Assembly: GCA_018654605.1 (NCBI GenBank)
Contig: JABILG010000019.1
Span: 24,742-88,741, forward strand
DNA length: 64,000 nt
Direction: 5' to 3'
Source of the DNA: a bacterium
Lineage (GTDB): Bacteria; Desulfobacterota_D; UBA1144
The position numbers were made by a program, and so were the translations under genes. The notes beneath the pieces are model-generated. The model did no database searches. It was not told where the DNA came from and saw only the letters and a program-made list of their open reading frames with translations. This document shows positions 18,896 to 26,629 of this stretch, in pieces. How positions within the stretch are numbered: the stretch's first letter is position 1; each line of letters starts with the position of its first letter.

Positions 18896-21652
18896 GTGAA
18901 GAATATAACCATTAAAGGCATTAGGCAGAATAATTTAAAAAATATCGATGTAGAAATTCCACGTGGTTCAATAACAGTACTTACGGGCGTTAGTGGATCT
19001 GGAAAATCAACTTTAGCCTTTGATACAATTTTTGCAGAAGGTCAAAGAAAATATTTAGAATCACTCTCAAATTATGCTAGACAGTTTATAGATAAATTTG
19101 AAAAACCTGACTTAGATTTTATATCTGGATTGTCGCCAACAATCTCAGTAGATCAAAAGACATTTATGAGGAACCCTAGGTCTACCGTAGCCACCATAAC
19201 AGAGATATATGATTTTTTAAGATTGCTATATGCAAGAGTTGGTGAAGTTAAATGTTATAAATGTGGATCCTTAATAGATGCAACTTCTTTAGATTCTATT
19301 GTTTCTATTGTAAATCGTGATTTCGCAGCCAAAGATATAGAAATTTACTTTCCTATAGCCTTAGGCAAGAAGGGAGAGTTCAAAAAAGAGATTTCTGATG
19401 CCGCGAAACTATTTTCCAAGATTCGAATAGATGGTGAATTGTTCTCATTTTCAGAAAAGGTTGATTTAGAAAAACAGAAAAAACATACAGTAGAAGTTTA
19501 TGTTGATAGTATAAAAGTAAACAAAAAGAATTCATTGAGAATTTCTGAATCAATCAAGACGGCACTCCAGTATGGTGAAGGGTTAGTTGTTGTGGAATCA
19601 GAGAAAAAAAGAAAAATCTTTAATAGAAATATGAGTTGTTCTAATTGTAGCGCTACTTTTCCTGAGATATCCCCAAGATTTTTTTCTTATAATAGTCCCT
19701 ACGGTCAGTGTTTGGAATGTGAAGGCTTGGGGTACTTTGAAATGTTTGACTTGGAATTAATAGTTCCTGACACTTCAAAGTCAATCAAGGATGGAGCTTT
19801 AGCGCCATTTAAAGATTCAGCTTTTTATAAAAAAATTATAAATAGTTTTCTGAACCAAAATAGTATTGATTTAAACACTCCGTTTAGTGAACTCAGCGAG
19901 AATGCTCAATCATTAATTTTTTATGGTGACAATAAAACTTTCGAAGGGATAGTTCAAATTTTAGAAAAATGGTTTAGTTCATCACGTGCGGAAGAAATTA
20001 GAACAAACCTGTTAAAGTACAGAAAAATTGAAAAGTGCATAAATTGTAATGGCTGTAGATTGAGAGAAGAGGCCCTTAGTGTTTTTATAAATAAAAAAAA
20101 TATTTCACAAATATGCGACTTAACTATACTAGATTGTCAGAAATTCTTTAAAAAAATTAAATTTAATGGAACAGCGAAACTAATTTGGGCAAAAATTAAA
20201 AATGAAATTATTTCCCGATTGGACTTCCTTCTTAGCGTAAGCCTGGGTTATTTAACGCTCGATAGAACTGCTCCAACTCTTTCGGGAGGTGAAGCTCAAA
20301 GAATAAGGCTTGCTTCACAATTAGGAGCCAATCTTACTGGTATAACATACGTGTTAGATGAGCCTACAATCGGATTGCATCCTAGAGATAATAAGATGTT
20401 GTTAAATTCTTTAAAATTATTAAAGGAAAGAGGGAATACTTTAGTGGTTGTTGAGCATGACGAGGAAACTATAAGAAGCGCTGATTATATAATCGATATA
20501 GGGCCTGGCGCTGGACTGAATGGAGGCCTAGTTGTTGCCAATGGGTCCCCCATGTCTATTGCTAAGAACAAAGCTTCGTTAACTGGACAATACCTTTCAA
20601 AAAAGAAGAAAGTTAAAATCGTTGAAAGCAAATCAAAAATAAAAAATTATCTATCAATAAAAGGGGCAGTTCTAAATAATCTAAAATCAATCGATGTAGA
20701 TATTCCCATTGGAAAAATTACTTGTGTCACTGGGGTTTCGGGTTCTGGTAAAAGTACGCTGGTTGTCCAAACAATCTATGAAGCAATTTCGTCTTCAATC
20801 AATTCTAAGAATAAGGTCACACCTGATTTTCTTACTAGCATCAGTGGCGAGGAAAATTTTGATAAGATTATCAATATTAATCAGTCTCCTATAGGTAGAA
20901 CATCAAGGTCTAATCCTGCAACTTATACTGGAATCTTTGGAACAATTAGAGAGGTTTTTGCCTCACTGCCAGATTCTAAGATTAAAGGATTTTCAGCAGG
21001 AAGATTTAGTTTTAATGTAAAGGAAGGAAGTTGTTCAGAGTGTTCGGGTGCTGGAAGCATAAAAATCGAAATGAGTTTTTTGCCTGATGTTAATGTTTTG
21101 TGCGATTCATGTGAAGGGAAAAGGTTTGATTTGGAAACGCTAAGTGTGTTTTATAGAGGAAAAAATATTGCAGATGTTTTAAATATGACTTTTTCAGAAG
21201 CGAATGATTTTTTTGCCGGATTTCCTATTTTACAAAATAAAATTAATATAATTAATTCTGTAGGCCTTGGGTATCTCAAACTAGGACAAGACGCAACAAC
21301 TCTCTCGGGAGGTGAAGCTCAAAGAATTAAGATTTCAAAGGAGTTGATTAAAAAGAATACTTGTAAGACTTTTTATATTTTAGATGAACCAACTATAGGT
21401 CTACACTATGAGGATATTGACAAGCTTCTTGGGGTTGTATACCAGCTTAGGGATTCTGGAAGTACTATAGTAATCATCGAGCATAATATGGAAGTGATTA
21501 ATGGCTCTGATTATATAATTGACCTTGGACCGGATGGTGGTTCAGCCGGAGGGCATTTATCTTTTCAGGGTTTAAAAAAAGACTTTCCTTTTGTAAAGAA
21601 GTCAGAAACTGCAAAATTTTTAAGGGAGCATATTAGTCACTTAAAAAGGTGA
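18896..21652 (+). CDS. uvrA: Excinuclease ABC subunit A
   Basis: UvrA is the damage-recognition ATPase of nucleotide excision repair. The 918-residue protein contains two ABC modules: Walker A GVSGSGKSTLAF near residue 35 and GVSGSGKSTLVV near residue 615, signatures LSGGEAQRIRLA and LSGGEAQRIKIS, and DEPTIGLH in both halves. Zinc-finger cysteines are visible in KCYKCG, SCSNCSATF with CLECEG, and CSECSGAG with LCDSCEG. The start is GTG at 18896, and no clear Shine-Dalgarno precedes it. The end overlaps the small minus-strand gene at 21641 by 12 bases. The transcription-coupled repair factor Mfd is also in this window. Confidence 0.96.
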   Translation: MKNITIKGIRQNNLKNIDVEIPRGSITVLTGVSGSGKSTLAFDTIFAEGQRKYLESLSNYARQFIDKFEKPDLDFISGLSPTISVDQKTFMRNPRSTVATITEIYDFLRLLYARVGEVKCYKCGSLIDATSLDSIVSIVNRDFAAKDIEIYFPIALGKKGEFKKEISDAAKLFSKIRIDGELFSFSEKVDLEKQKKHTVEVYVDSIKVNKKNSLRISESIKTALQYGEGLVVVESEKKRKIFNRNMSCSNCSATFPEISPRFFSYNSPYGQCLECEGLGYFEMFDLELIVPDTSKSIKDGALAPFKDSAFYKKIINSFLNQNSIDLNTPFSELSENAQSLIFYGDNKTFEGIVQILEKWFSSSRAEEIRTNLLKYRKIEKCINCNGCRLREEALSVFINKKNISQICDLTILDCQKFFKKIKFNGTAKLIWAKIKNEIISRLDFLLSVSLGYLTLDRTAPTLSGGEAQRIRLASQLGANLTGITYVLDEPTIGLHPRDNKMLLNSLKLLKERGNTLVVVEHDEETIRSADYIIDIGPGAGLNGGLVVANGSPMSIAKNKASLTGQYLSKKKKVKIVESKSKIKNYLSIKGAVLNNLKSIDVDIPIGKITCVTGVSGSGKSTLVVQTIYEAISSSINSKNKVTPDFLTSISGEENFDKIININQSPIGRTSRSNPATYTGIFGTIREVFASLPDSKIKGFSAGRFSFNVKEGSCSECSGAGSIKIEMSFLPDVNVLCDSCEGKRFDLETLSVFYRGKNIADVLNMTFSEANDFFAGFPILQNKINIINSVGLGYLKLGQDATTLSGGEAQRIKISKELIKKNTCKTFYILDEPTIGLHYEDIDKLLGVVYQLRDSGSTIVIIEHNMEVINGSDYIIDLGPDGGSAGGHLSFQGLKKDFPFVKKSETAKFLREHISHLKR

Positions 21653-21889
21653 AGTGAATTTTGCTATTACAAAAGAAAAAACTATTAAGACAACTAGTAC
21701 CTTTAACATCACATATGCGTGCGCGTGGTCAGCACCTTTTTCAGCGTTAGGCACTCTTTCAGGATAAGTCAGAACGACATGTCCCTCTTCTGCTTCTTTT
21801 GGAGCTGCTTCAGCAGCAATTTCTTCTTCCGAGCCTAAACTATCTTTAGCTTCAACCTCATTGGTTGCTTCTTCTTTAATTTCACCCAT
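21641..21889 (-). CDS. Small acidic protein with one C-terminal membrane segment
   Basis: I do not recognise this 82-residue protein. Residues 1-35 are rich in Glu and Ala, the middle has HVVLTYPERVPNAEKGADHAHA, and residues 60-79 form one hydrophobic helix (MLKVLVVLIVFSFVIAKF) followed by a four-residue tail. It looks like a tail-anchored or single-span inner-membrane protein with a cytoplasmic acidic head. The biased composition and clean hydrophobic helix argue for a real gene. Against it are the weak ribosome binding site and the 12-base overlap with uvrA. It is transcribed away from the riboswitch region at 21931. Confidence 0.55.
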   Translation of the reverse strand: MGEIKEEATNEVEAKDSLGSEEEIAAEAAPKEAEEGHVVLTYPERVPNAEKGADHAHAYVMLKVLVVLIVFSFVIAKFTSPF

Positions 21890-21930
21890 ACAAAATAATA
21901 ACCTACTGAGTTGCTTATTTAAATATTATA

Positions 21931-21960
21931 TTGATTTTTATTTTATTTCAGTGCTATAAT
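21931..21960 (+). promoter_or_regulatory. Promoter of the riboswitch-led sulfur operon
   Basis: TTGATT (21931-21936) and TATAAT (21955-21960) are separated by 18 bases. The predicted start of transcription, about 21966-21968, coincides with the 5' side of the first riboswitch stem. The RNA would therefore begin almost directly with the aptamer, which supports both calls. Confidence 0.75.
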
Positions 21961-21964
21961 CTAT

Positions 21965-22016
21965 ATGTCGTCATTTAACTCTAATTGCAGCGACATTAAA
22001 TAATTGCTAAATAGGG
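21965..22016 (+). ncRNA. SAM-II (SAM-alpha) riboswitch
   Basis: The 52-base element has the SAM-II plan. Stem P1 is ATGTCG (21965-21970) paired with CGACAT (21991-21996). The loop carries the conserved ATTTAAC and ATTGCAG blocks. Downstream come ATTAAATAA and then GCTAAA and AGGG. The blocks ATTTAA, TTGCA-GCG, TAAA and GCTAAA-AGGG appear in the same order and almost the same spacing as in published SAM-II aptamers, in which SAM binding forms an H-type pseudoknot and hides the AGGG ribosome binding site. The next full gene is a sulfurtransferase, consistent with sulfur amino acid control. SAM-II is mostly known from Alphaproteobacteria and marine metagenomes. Confidence 0.85.
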
Positions 22017-22048
22017 TGAAGACGTTGATCGATGTCTTTCCTCTTTGA
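22016..22048 (+). other. Possible 6- to 10-codon ORF directly behind the riboswitch ribosome binding site
   Basis: The riboswitch ends in AGGG (22013-22016). A TTG eight bases later (22025) or an overlapping GTG (22016), both in the same frame, would open a very short reading frame ending at TGA 22046-22048 (VKTLIDVFPL from the GTG). It lies in frame with the Cys-rich leader and shares V-K-T-L with that peptide's start. It may simply be what is left where a riboswitch-controlled gene once began. Translation is unproven. Confidence 0.3.
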
Positions 22049-22075
22049 GTTACAAAAAATTTTTTGGAGTTTGTT

Positions 22076-22165
22076 ATGGTTAAAACATTATTTGTATTGC
22101 TTGTTAGTGAAGTAGATACATGTTGTTGTAACTTTTCAAACTTATGTTGTTGTAACTACAAGTAG
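22076..22165 (+). CDS. 29-residue cysteine-rich leader peptide (putative cysteine attenuator)
   Basis: An ATG at 22076 preceded by GGAG (22066-22069, six bases away) opens a 29-codon frame ending at TAG 22163-22165. The peptide contains two runs of three consecutive cysteines, each in the context CCCN (residues 16-19 and 24-27), all encoded TGT. Six of 29 residues are Cys. The DNA for the runs is a 14-base direct repeat at 22120-22133 and 22144-22157. Polycysteine leader ORFs in mycobacteria act as cysteine-responsive attenuators in front of sulfur genes, and this one precedes a CysA2-like sulfurtransferase by 69 bases. The function is inferred. The ORF, its ribosome binding site and the Cys runs are seen directly. 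Confidence 0.7.
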   Translation: MVKTLFVLLVSEVDTCCCNFSNLCCCNYK

Positions 22166-22198
22166 TACTAGTTAGTTATAAATTTAAAATTTAATTTT

Positions 22199-22222
22199 TC
22201 TGGTTTTATTAATAAGGCCAGA
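22199..22222 (+). promoter_or_regulatory. Hairpin abutting the sulfurtransferase ribosome binding site
   Basis: TCTGGTTTTA (22199-22208) pairs with TAAGGCCAGA (22213-22222) over ten consecutive pairs, two of them G-U, with a TTAA loop. The GGAGGAA ribosome binding site (22224-22230) starts two bases after the stem, and no T-run follows, so it is not an intrinsic terminator. Stem bases 22203-22208 are also complementary to TAAAAC at 22081-22086 inside the Cys leader, which offers an alternative pairing. A role in translational control of the downstream gene is inferred. Confidence 0.5.
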
Positions 22223-22234
22223 TGGAGGAATAAA

Positions 22235-23077
22235 ATGGCAGAATATAAGAATCCAGAATTGTTAGTTTCAACTGACTGGGTCCTGGAAAATAAAGATAAA
22301 CCAGGAATTAAGGTACTTGAATCTAACGAAGATATTCTTTTGTATGACATAGGTCATATTGAAGGAGCAATAAAAATAGACTGGGAGACAGAGCTTCAAG
22401 ATAATCTTATAAGAGACTATATAGACAAAGATAATTTTGAAAAACTTCTTTCCTCAAAGGGAATTTCACCTGAAGATACAGTTGTTTTCTATGGAGACAA
22501 AAGTAACTGGTGGGCATGTTACGCCTTTTGGACATTTAAAATCTATGGTCATGAGAAATGTATTATAATGAATGGTGGAAGACAAAAGTGGATTGAGGAG
22601 AAAAAGCCACTGTCTAAAGACATACCTTCTCTAGAGAATACAAATTATAAAGTTACTAATGTTAATCTTGGCATTAGAGCATTTAGGGATGAGGTCAAAG
22701 AACATAGCGCTGCTTTAGGAGCTTTAATTGACGTTCGATCACCTAAAGAATTCAGCGGTGAAATGCTTCACATGGAAGCATATCCTCAAGAAGGAGCACT
22801 TAGAGGTGGACATATTCCTAATGCTCAAAGCGTTCCTTGGGCGACTGCAGCAAATGAAGATGGCACATTTAAATCGGCTGACGAGTTAGTTGAGATATAT
22901 CAGAATGGAGCCGGACTAAAACCAGAAGATGATGTTATTGCTTATTGCAGAATAGGCGAGAGATCTTCACATACTTGGTTCGTTCTTACTTATCTGCTGG
23001 GTTACAATAGTGTTAAAAACTATGATGGCTCCTGGACCGAATGGGGCAATCTTGTCCAAGCGCCTATTGAGAAGTAG
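22235..23077 (+). CDS. Sulfurtransferase with two rhodanese domains (CysA2-like)
   Basis: The 280-residue protein has an inactive N-terminal rhodanese domain (about 1-125) and an active C-terminal one (about 145-280). The active-site loop is [12 protein letters not shown], with Cys as sulfur carrier. The CRIGERS loop and the ending [14 protein letters not shown] strongly resemble thiosulfate sulfurtransferases of the mycobacterial CysA2 type rather than mercaptopyruvate enzymes (CGSGVT loop). It has a strong GGAGGAA ribosome binding site five bases from ATG. Upstream lie a SAM-II riboswitch, a polycysteine leader and a hairpin. Eleven bases downstream is a SufU-like scaffold gene, so delivery of sulfane sulfur for Fe-S or cofactor assembly is likely. 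Confidence 0.9.
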   Translation: MAEYKNPELLVSTDWVLENKDKPGIKVLESNEDILLYDIGHIEGAIKIDWETELQDNLIRDYIDKDNFEKLLSSKGISPEDTVVFYGDKSNWWACYAFWTFKIYGHEKCIIMNGGRQKWIEEKKPLSKDIPSLENTNYKVTNVNLGIRAFRDEVKEHSAALGALIDVRSPKEFSGEMLHMEAYPQEGALRGGHIPNAQSVPWATAANEDGTFKSADELVEIYQNGAGLKPEDDVIAYCRIGERSSHTWFVLTYLLGYNSVKNYDGSWTEWGNLVQAPIEK

Positions 23078-23088
23078 AGAGGTTTAGT

Positions 23089-23517
23089 TTGACGAAAGAT
23101 AAACAAGAACTAATGGACTTTATTTTAGATCATTATGAGAACCCGAGAAACTCGGGTTCTCTTAGCGATGAAGATAAGAATAAGCATCGATGTGATATTA
23201 AACAAAATGGTGGGAATCCAGGTTGTGGCGATATAGTCACTATTTGCCTTCAGTTCGAAGATAATGTGATTACAGATTTTAAATTTGAAGGTGAAGGTTG
23301 CATTGTTAGTCAGGCAGGAACATCTATTATTTCTGAAGTTGTAATAGGGAAATCCAAAGATGAGATTCTAGCTATGGGACCAGAGATTATTACTGATATT
23401 ATTGGTGAGGAGCTAGCACTTTCTAGGCCAAAATGCTCTACTTTAGGAATCTCCACCGTTAAACTAGCCATAAGAGAGCTTGAAAAAGAAGAGACTAAGA
23501 AGCAAGCTGTAAGCTAA
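23089..23517 (+). CDS. Fe-S cluster scaffold / sulfur acceptor, SufU/IscU family
   Basis: The 142-residue protein is of the NifU N-terminal family. DHYENPRNSGSL near the N-terminus, the three Cys ligand blocks GGNPGCGDIVTI, GEGCIVSQAGTSII and RPKCSTLG, and the Asp after the first Cys (CGD) match SufU/IscU. It has no HSPA-binding LPPVK motif, which favours SufU (sulfur acceptor from SufS) over IscU. The start is TTG at 23089 with an AGAGAGG ribosome binding site that overlaps the end of the preceding gene. No SufBCDS genes are in the window. The pair with a sulfurtransferase suggests a persulfide relay, which is inference. Confidence 0.87.
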   Translation: MTKDKQELMDFILDHYENPRNSGSLSDEDKNKHRCDIKQNGGNPGCGDIVTICLQFEDNVITDFKFEGEGCIVSQAGTSIISEVVIGKSKDEILAMGPEIITDIIGEELALSRPKCSTLGISTVKLAIRELEKEETKKQAVS

Positions 23518-23525
23518 TTACTTTT

Positions 23526-23552
23526 TTGTAATTCATATATTTAATTTATAAT
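23526..23552 (+). promoter_or_regulatory. Possible internal promoter before the nitroreductase-like gene
   Basis: TTGTAA (23526-23531) and TATAAT (23547-23552) are separated by 15 bases, slightly short. A GAGGT ribosome binding site follows at 23571-23575. The 64-base gap is larger than other gaps in this operon, so the next gene may have its own transcript. Confidence 0.35.
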
Positions 23553-23581
23553 AAACGTAGTTGTAAAAGCGAGGTAAAACT

Positions 23582-24931
23582 ATGACAAAAAAAAATGGTA
23601 AAGCAAATGGAAAAGTTAATTATGAGGCTGCTTTAAAGTACCCTTTATTTGAAGCTATCTTTAATAGAAGGTCAAGAAGATTTGGGCTAGGAATGGAACT
23701 TCCTTCTGATAGCTCTTTAGGCTATAAATCAAAAATAGATCCTGTTCCATTAACTGAATTTCAAGAAGCAATGTTAGTTTGGGCAGGGACTGGGTTAACT
23801 GGTTTATGTCTAGCAGATTTACCGCCAGAAAATGGGATTGATTTGTTATGCCAGTGGACAAGCAGAACTTGGCCATCAGCATGTAACAATCATGGAACAG
23901 AACTATTTTTCACTAATGATTCTGGTCTTTATTATGTTGACGTTAAACACATGTTGCCAAAAGATAAAGAGTTAGACGTCTTTTTTAGAATGAATGTAAA
24001 TGATAAAATTGACAGATTGCTAGAGTTATACAAAGAAGGATTGGTCAAGCTCGAAGATGGTAGGGCAAACTTACCTGATAAAATGCCAGGACTTTTTGAT
24101 TTTAATCAATGGAATACTAACAAGCCAGGAACGACAACTTTTATTCCTGTTACAGACATAACAGAAGAGTATTTAAACTTGCTGACATTATATTGTAGCA
24201 GTTCTTATGCTTTTAATATTTGGGACGAGAAAAATAACTGTTCTTGTGGACAGGATGAATGGATTGCTTCAGGTCGAATTAAAGAGGATGTTAAAATGTC
24301 ACTTTATGACCTTGAGGTTAGGATTCTTACAGGTCTAAATGTAGAGCAGGCATTTATATGCCAAAACATGTCTTTAGCGCTTCAAGCACTAGGCCTTGGA
24401 GGTTGGACTTTTACGGGTCTGATTCCGAGATTCACTTTGGGATCTAATCCTGAATTATTCAAAGGTCTTGGCTTTAGATTTGAACAGCCCAAATCGGGCC
24501 CTACAAGACCGGTTGGTAAAGATGGTATCTTTGAGGGGTATTGTCCACCTTATTATAAAACAATGTCTGATGCATTTGACAAAATGGATGAGCATAAATG
24601 GGGAGCTTGGGATAGTTCAAAACCCTTTCCTTATAAAGAGCCAGATAAGCATCTAGTCAAAGCTCCAAGACCAACTGATACTACGAATGAAATTGTAAAA
24701 TCTGTTGCCGAATACATTCATAATACTTATGGATCATTCCCTGCTTTTGTAGACCCAATGTATATGAGGCTGGTATTTCAGGCGCATAATTTAGATTTAG
24801 ATTTTTATGACGAATATTATCCACCAGGATCTTATACTGACCAACATATAAATACTTTTAAATATTTTCATCCGGATAAAGAGAATCCATATAAGCAGAA
24901 ACCTGAGAAAAAGCAACCTTGGGACAAATAA
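23582..24931 (+). CDS. Unrecognised protein, nitroreductase-like fold suspected
   Basis: I do not recognise this 449-residue protein. The opening NRRSRRFGLGMEL resembles the RRSxRxF start of flavin nitroreductases, and GLNVEQAFICQNMSLALQALGLGGW resembles their conserved helix near the flavin, so a large nitroreductase-superfamily member is the best guess. Residues 150-260 and the C-terminal 120 residues, rich in Tyr, Pro, His and Lys, have no counterpart I can name. The NNCSCG segment near residue 220 holds two Cys. It has no signal peptide or membrane segment. It follows the sulfurtransferase and SufU-like genes on the same strand, so a link to sulfur or Fe-S metabolism is possible but unproven. 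Confidence 0.6.
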   Translation: MTKKNGKANGKVNYEAALKYPLFEAIFNRRSRRFGLGMELPSDSSLGYKSKIDPVPLTEFQEAMLVWAGTGLTGLCLADLPPENGIDLLCQWTSRTWPSACNNHGTELFFTNDSGLYYVDVKHMLPKDKELDVFFRMNVNDKIDRLLELYKEGLVKLEDGRANLPDKMPGLFDFNQWNTNKPGTTTFIPVTDITEEYLNLLTLYCSSSYAFNIWDEKNNCSCGQDEWIASGRIKEDVKMSLYDLEVRILTGLNVEQAFICQNMSLALQALGLGGWTFTGLIPRFTLGSNPELFKGLGFRFEQPKSGPTRPVGKDGIFEGYCPPYYKTMSDAFDKMDEHKWGAWDSSKPFPYKEPDKHLVKAPRPTDTTNEIVKSVAEYIHNTYGSFPAFVDPMYMRLVFQAHNLDLDFYDEYYPPGSYTDQHINTFKYFHPDKENPYKQKPEKKQPWDK

Positions 24932-24934
24932 GAA

Positions 24935-26629
24935 TTATTTTTTAAGGGAATCCCAAACATCTTGAGTGATTCCCTCTTCTCTAAGCTTAACCTTTTGGAC
25001 TCGATTAGTAGGAGTTTTAGGTAAAGAATCTCTAAACCTTACAAATCTTGGAATCATAAACTTTGGCATTATAGGTTTTAAAAAATCTATTAGGTTAACG
25101 GGATCAAGCTCCGCCCCTTCTTTTAAAACGATAACTATCATTAATTCATCTTCAGAGTGACGGCCTTGTTCGTCTAGTTTTACGGCTATCGCTGCAGACT
25201 CTTCAATGCTGGGATGTGATGATATAAGATTCTCCACTTCAAAAGAACTAATATTTTCACCTCTTCGTCTTATGTAGTCTTTGACTCTATCCATAAAGAA
25301 GATGTAGCCATCTTTGTCCATCCTACATAAGTCTCCAGTGTGAAACCACAGGTTTCGAAAGTCTGAAACAGTTTTTTCGGGCATTTTATAATAATAATGT
25401 AGGCAAATATTTGGAATTCTAGGTCTGAGAACAAGTTCGCCAGGAGTATCTCTTTCAAGTTCTTCATCAGTATCCGGATCAACAATCTTTATTTCATAGC
25501 CTGGTGATTCTTTTCCACAAGATCCAACCCTGAAAGGTTCGTTAGGTCTTGTAAATGTGCACTGACCTACTTCCGTTAGGCCATATCCTTCAGTAAAAAG
25601 AATATTAAATCTTTCCATAAATTCTTCAATAATGTCATGAGGTGCAGGGCTACCTAGGACTAATTCGACATTATGATCTTTCTCTTCTGGAACCTTGGGC
25701 GCATTCCACATAAAATAGGACATTACTCCAACAAGATTAAATTTTGTAACCTTAAAATCTTTCATCCATTTCCAAAATTTGCTAGCAGAATATTTCTCTT
25801 CAACCACAATTTTACAGCCGCTAATCATAGCGGGATATACCCCCATTACCATTGCATTAGAATGAAAAAGAGGCAAACAGGTGAAAACTGTATCACTTTC
25901 TACAAGATCCATAATGGACGAGTAGTTTTGCGCAGATGAATAATCTGCTGCACATGGCCTAACAACACCTTTAGACTTCCCTGTTGTACCAGAGGTGTAC
26001 ATTAGCCTAGCATGATCCATATGGGTTATTTTAACTTTCGGTTCTTTTTCTGAACCATTAGATACAAACTCATTCCAGGATATGCATCTAGTTTTATTGT
26101 AACCACACGCGTTAAAGTTGTCGTCACCACTTCTAGTCCAAACAATTACTTCTTTAATATTTGGAATTCTATCTTGTATGTTGGCTAAGCGCTCAAGGTA
26201 CTCTTCTGCAATTATTATGATTTTAGAGTCCGAGCTTTCAATTATATATTGGAGGAAGTCCATTACATATGCGGTATTGATTGGAACCATAACGGATCCA
26301 TTTTTTAAAATGCCAAACCAAGCTAAACATATCTCCAGCGAATTAGGCATGTAAACAGATACTTTATCTGTTTTATTTATTCCTAACTTATCTAAAGAGT
26401 TTGCAATTTTATTAGCCTGAATATTAACTTCAGAAAAAGTGAGGGGTTTGTTATAGCTAAACTGTAAGAAATCTTTGTTTGGGTTTGAATTAGCTTGATC
26501 AATGAGAACTCTTGGAAGAGTCCAGTTTTTTTGGTTACTTTTTGTATTCCAATCATAATCAAATTTATTTTTCCACCTATAGGTAGTAGGGTAGTTTAAA
26601 TCTTTGATCGGAAATTTCTTTTTAGGCAT
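24935..26629 (-). CDS. Acyl-CoA synthetase (AMP-forming), CaiC/FadD-like
   Basis: The 564-residue adenylate-forming enzyme activates a carboxylic acid to its CoA thioester. YTSGTTGKSKGVV (P-loop-like A3), GYGLTEVG (A5), LWFHTGDLCRMD (A7) and DRVKDYIRRRGENIS (A8) are intact. The catalytic Lys is in TPTNRVQKVKLR near the C-terminus. It is most like the carnitine/crotonobetaine-CoA ligase branch, but the substrate cannot be read from the sequence. It starts in a TAATG overlap with the MaoC-like gene, so the two products probably act in one acyl-CoA pathway. It converges on 23582-24931 with three bases between stops. Confidence 0.88.
   Translation of the reverse strand: MPKKKFPIKDLNYPTTYRWKNKFDYDWNTKSNQKNWTLPRVLIDQANSNPNKDFLQFSYNKPLTFSEVNIQANKIANSLDKLGINKTDKVSVYMPNSLEICLAWFGILKNGSVMVPINTAYVMDFLQYIIESSDSKIIIIAEEYLERLANIQDRIPNIKEVIVWTRSGDDNFNACGYNKTRCISWNEFVSNGSEKEPKVKITHMDHARLMYTSGTTGKSKGVVRPCAADYSSAQNYSSIMDLVESDTVFTCLPLFHSNAMVMGVYPAMISGCKIVVEEKYSASKFWKWMKDFKVTKFNLVGVMSYFMWNAPKVPEEKDHNVELVLGSPAPHDIIEEFMERFNILFTEGYGLTEVGQCTFTRPNEPFRVGSCGKESPGYEIKIVDPDTDEELERDTPGELVLRPRIPNICLHYYYKMPEKTVSDFRNLWFHTGDLCRMDKDGYIFFMDRVKDYIRRRGENISSFEVENLISSHPSIEESAAIAVKLDEQGRHSEDELMIVIVLKEGAELDPVNLIDFLKPIMPKFMIPRFVRFRDSLPKTPTNRVQKVKLREEGITQDVWDSLKK

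Noticed and set aside
22119..22160. The 14-base direct repeat read as an operator or iteron
   Set aside because: Possible, but the repeat is in frame, encodes Cys runs and follows a ribosome binding site. A leader peptide explains it better.
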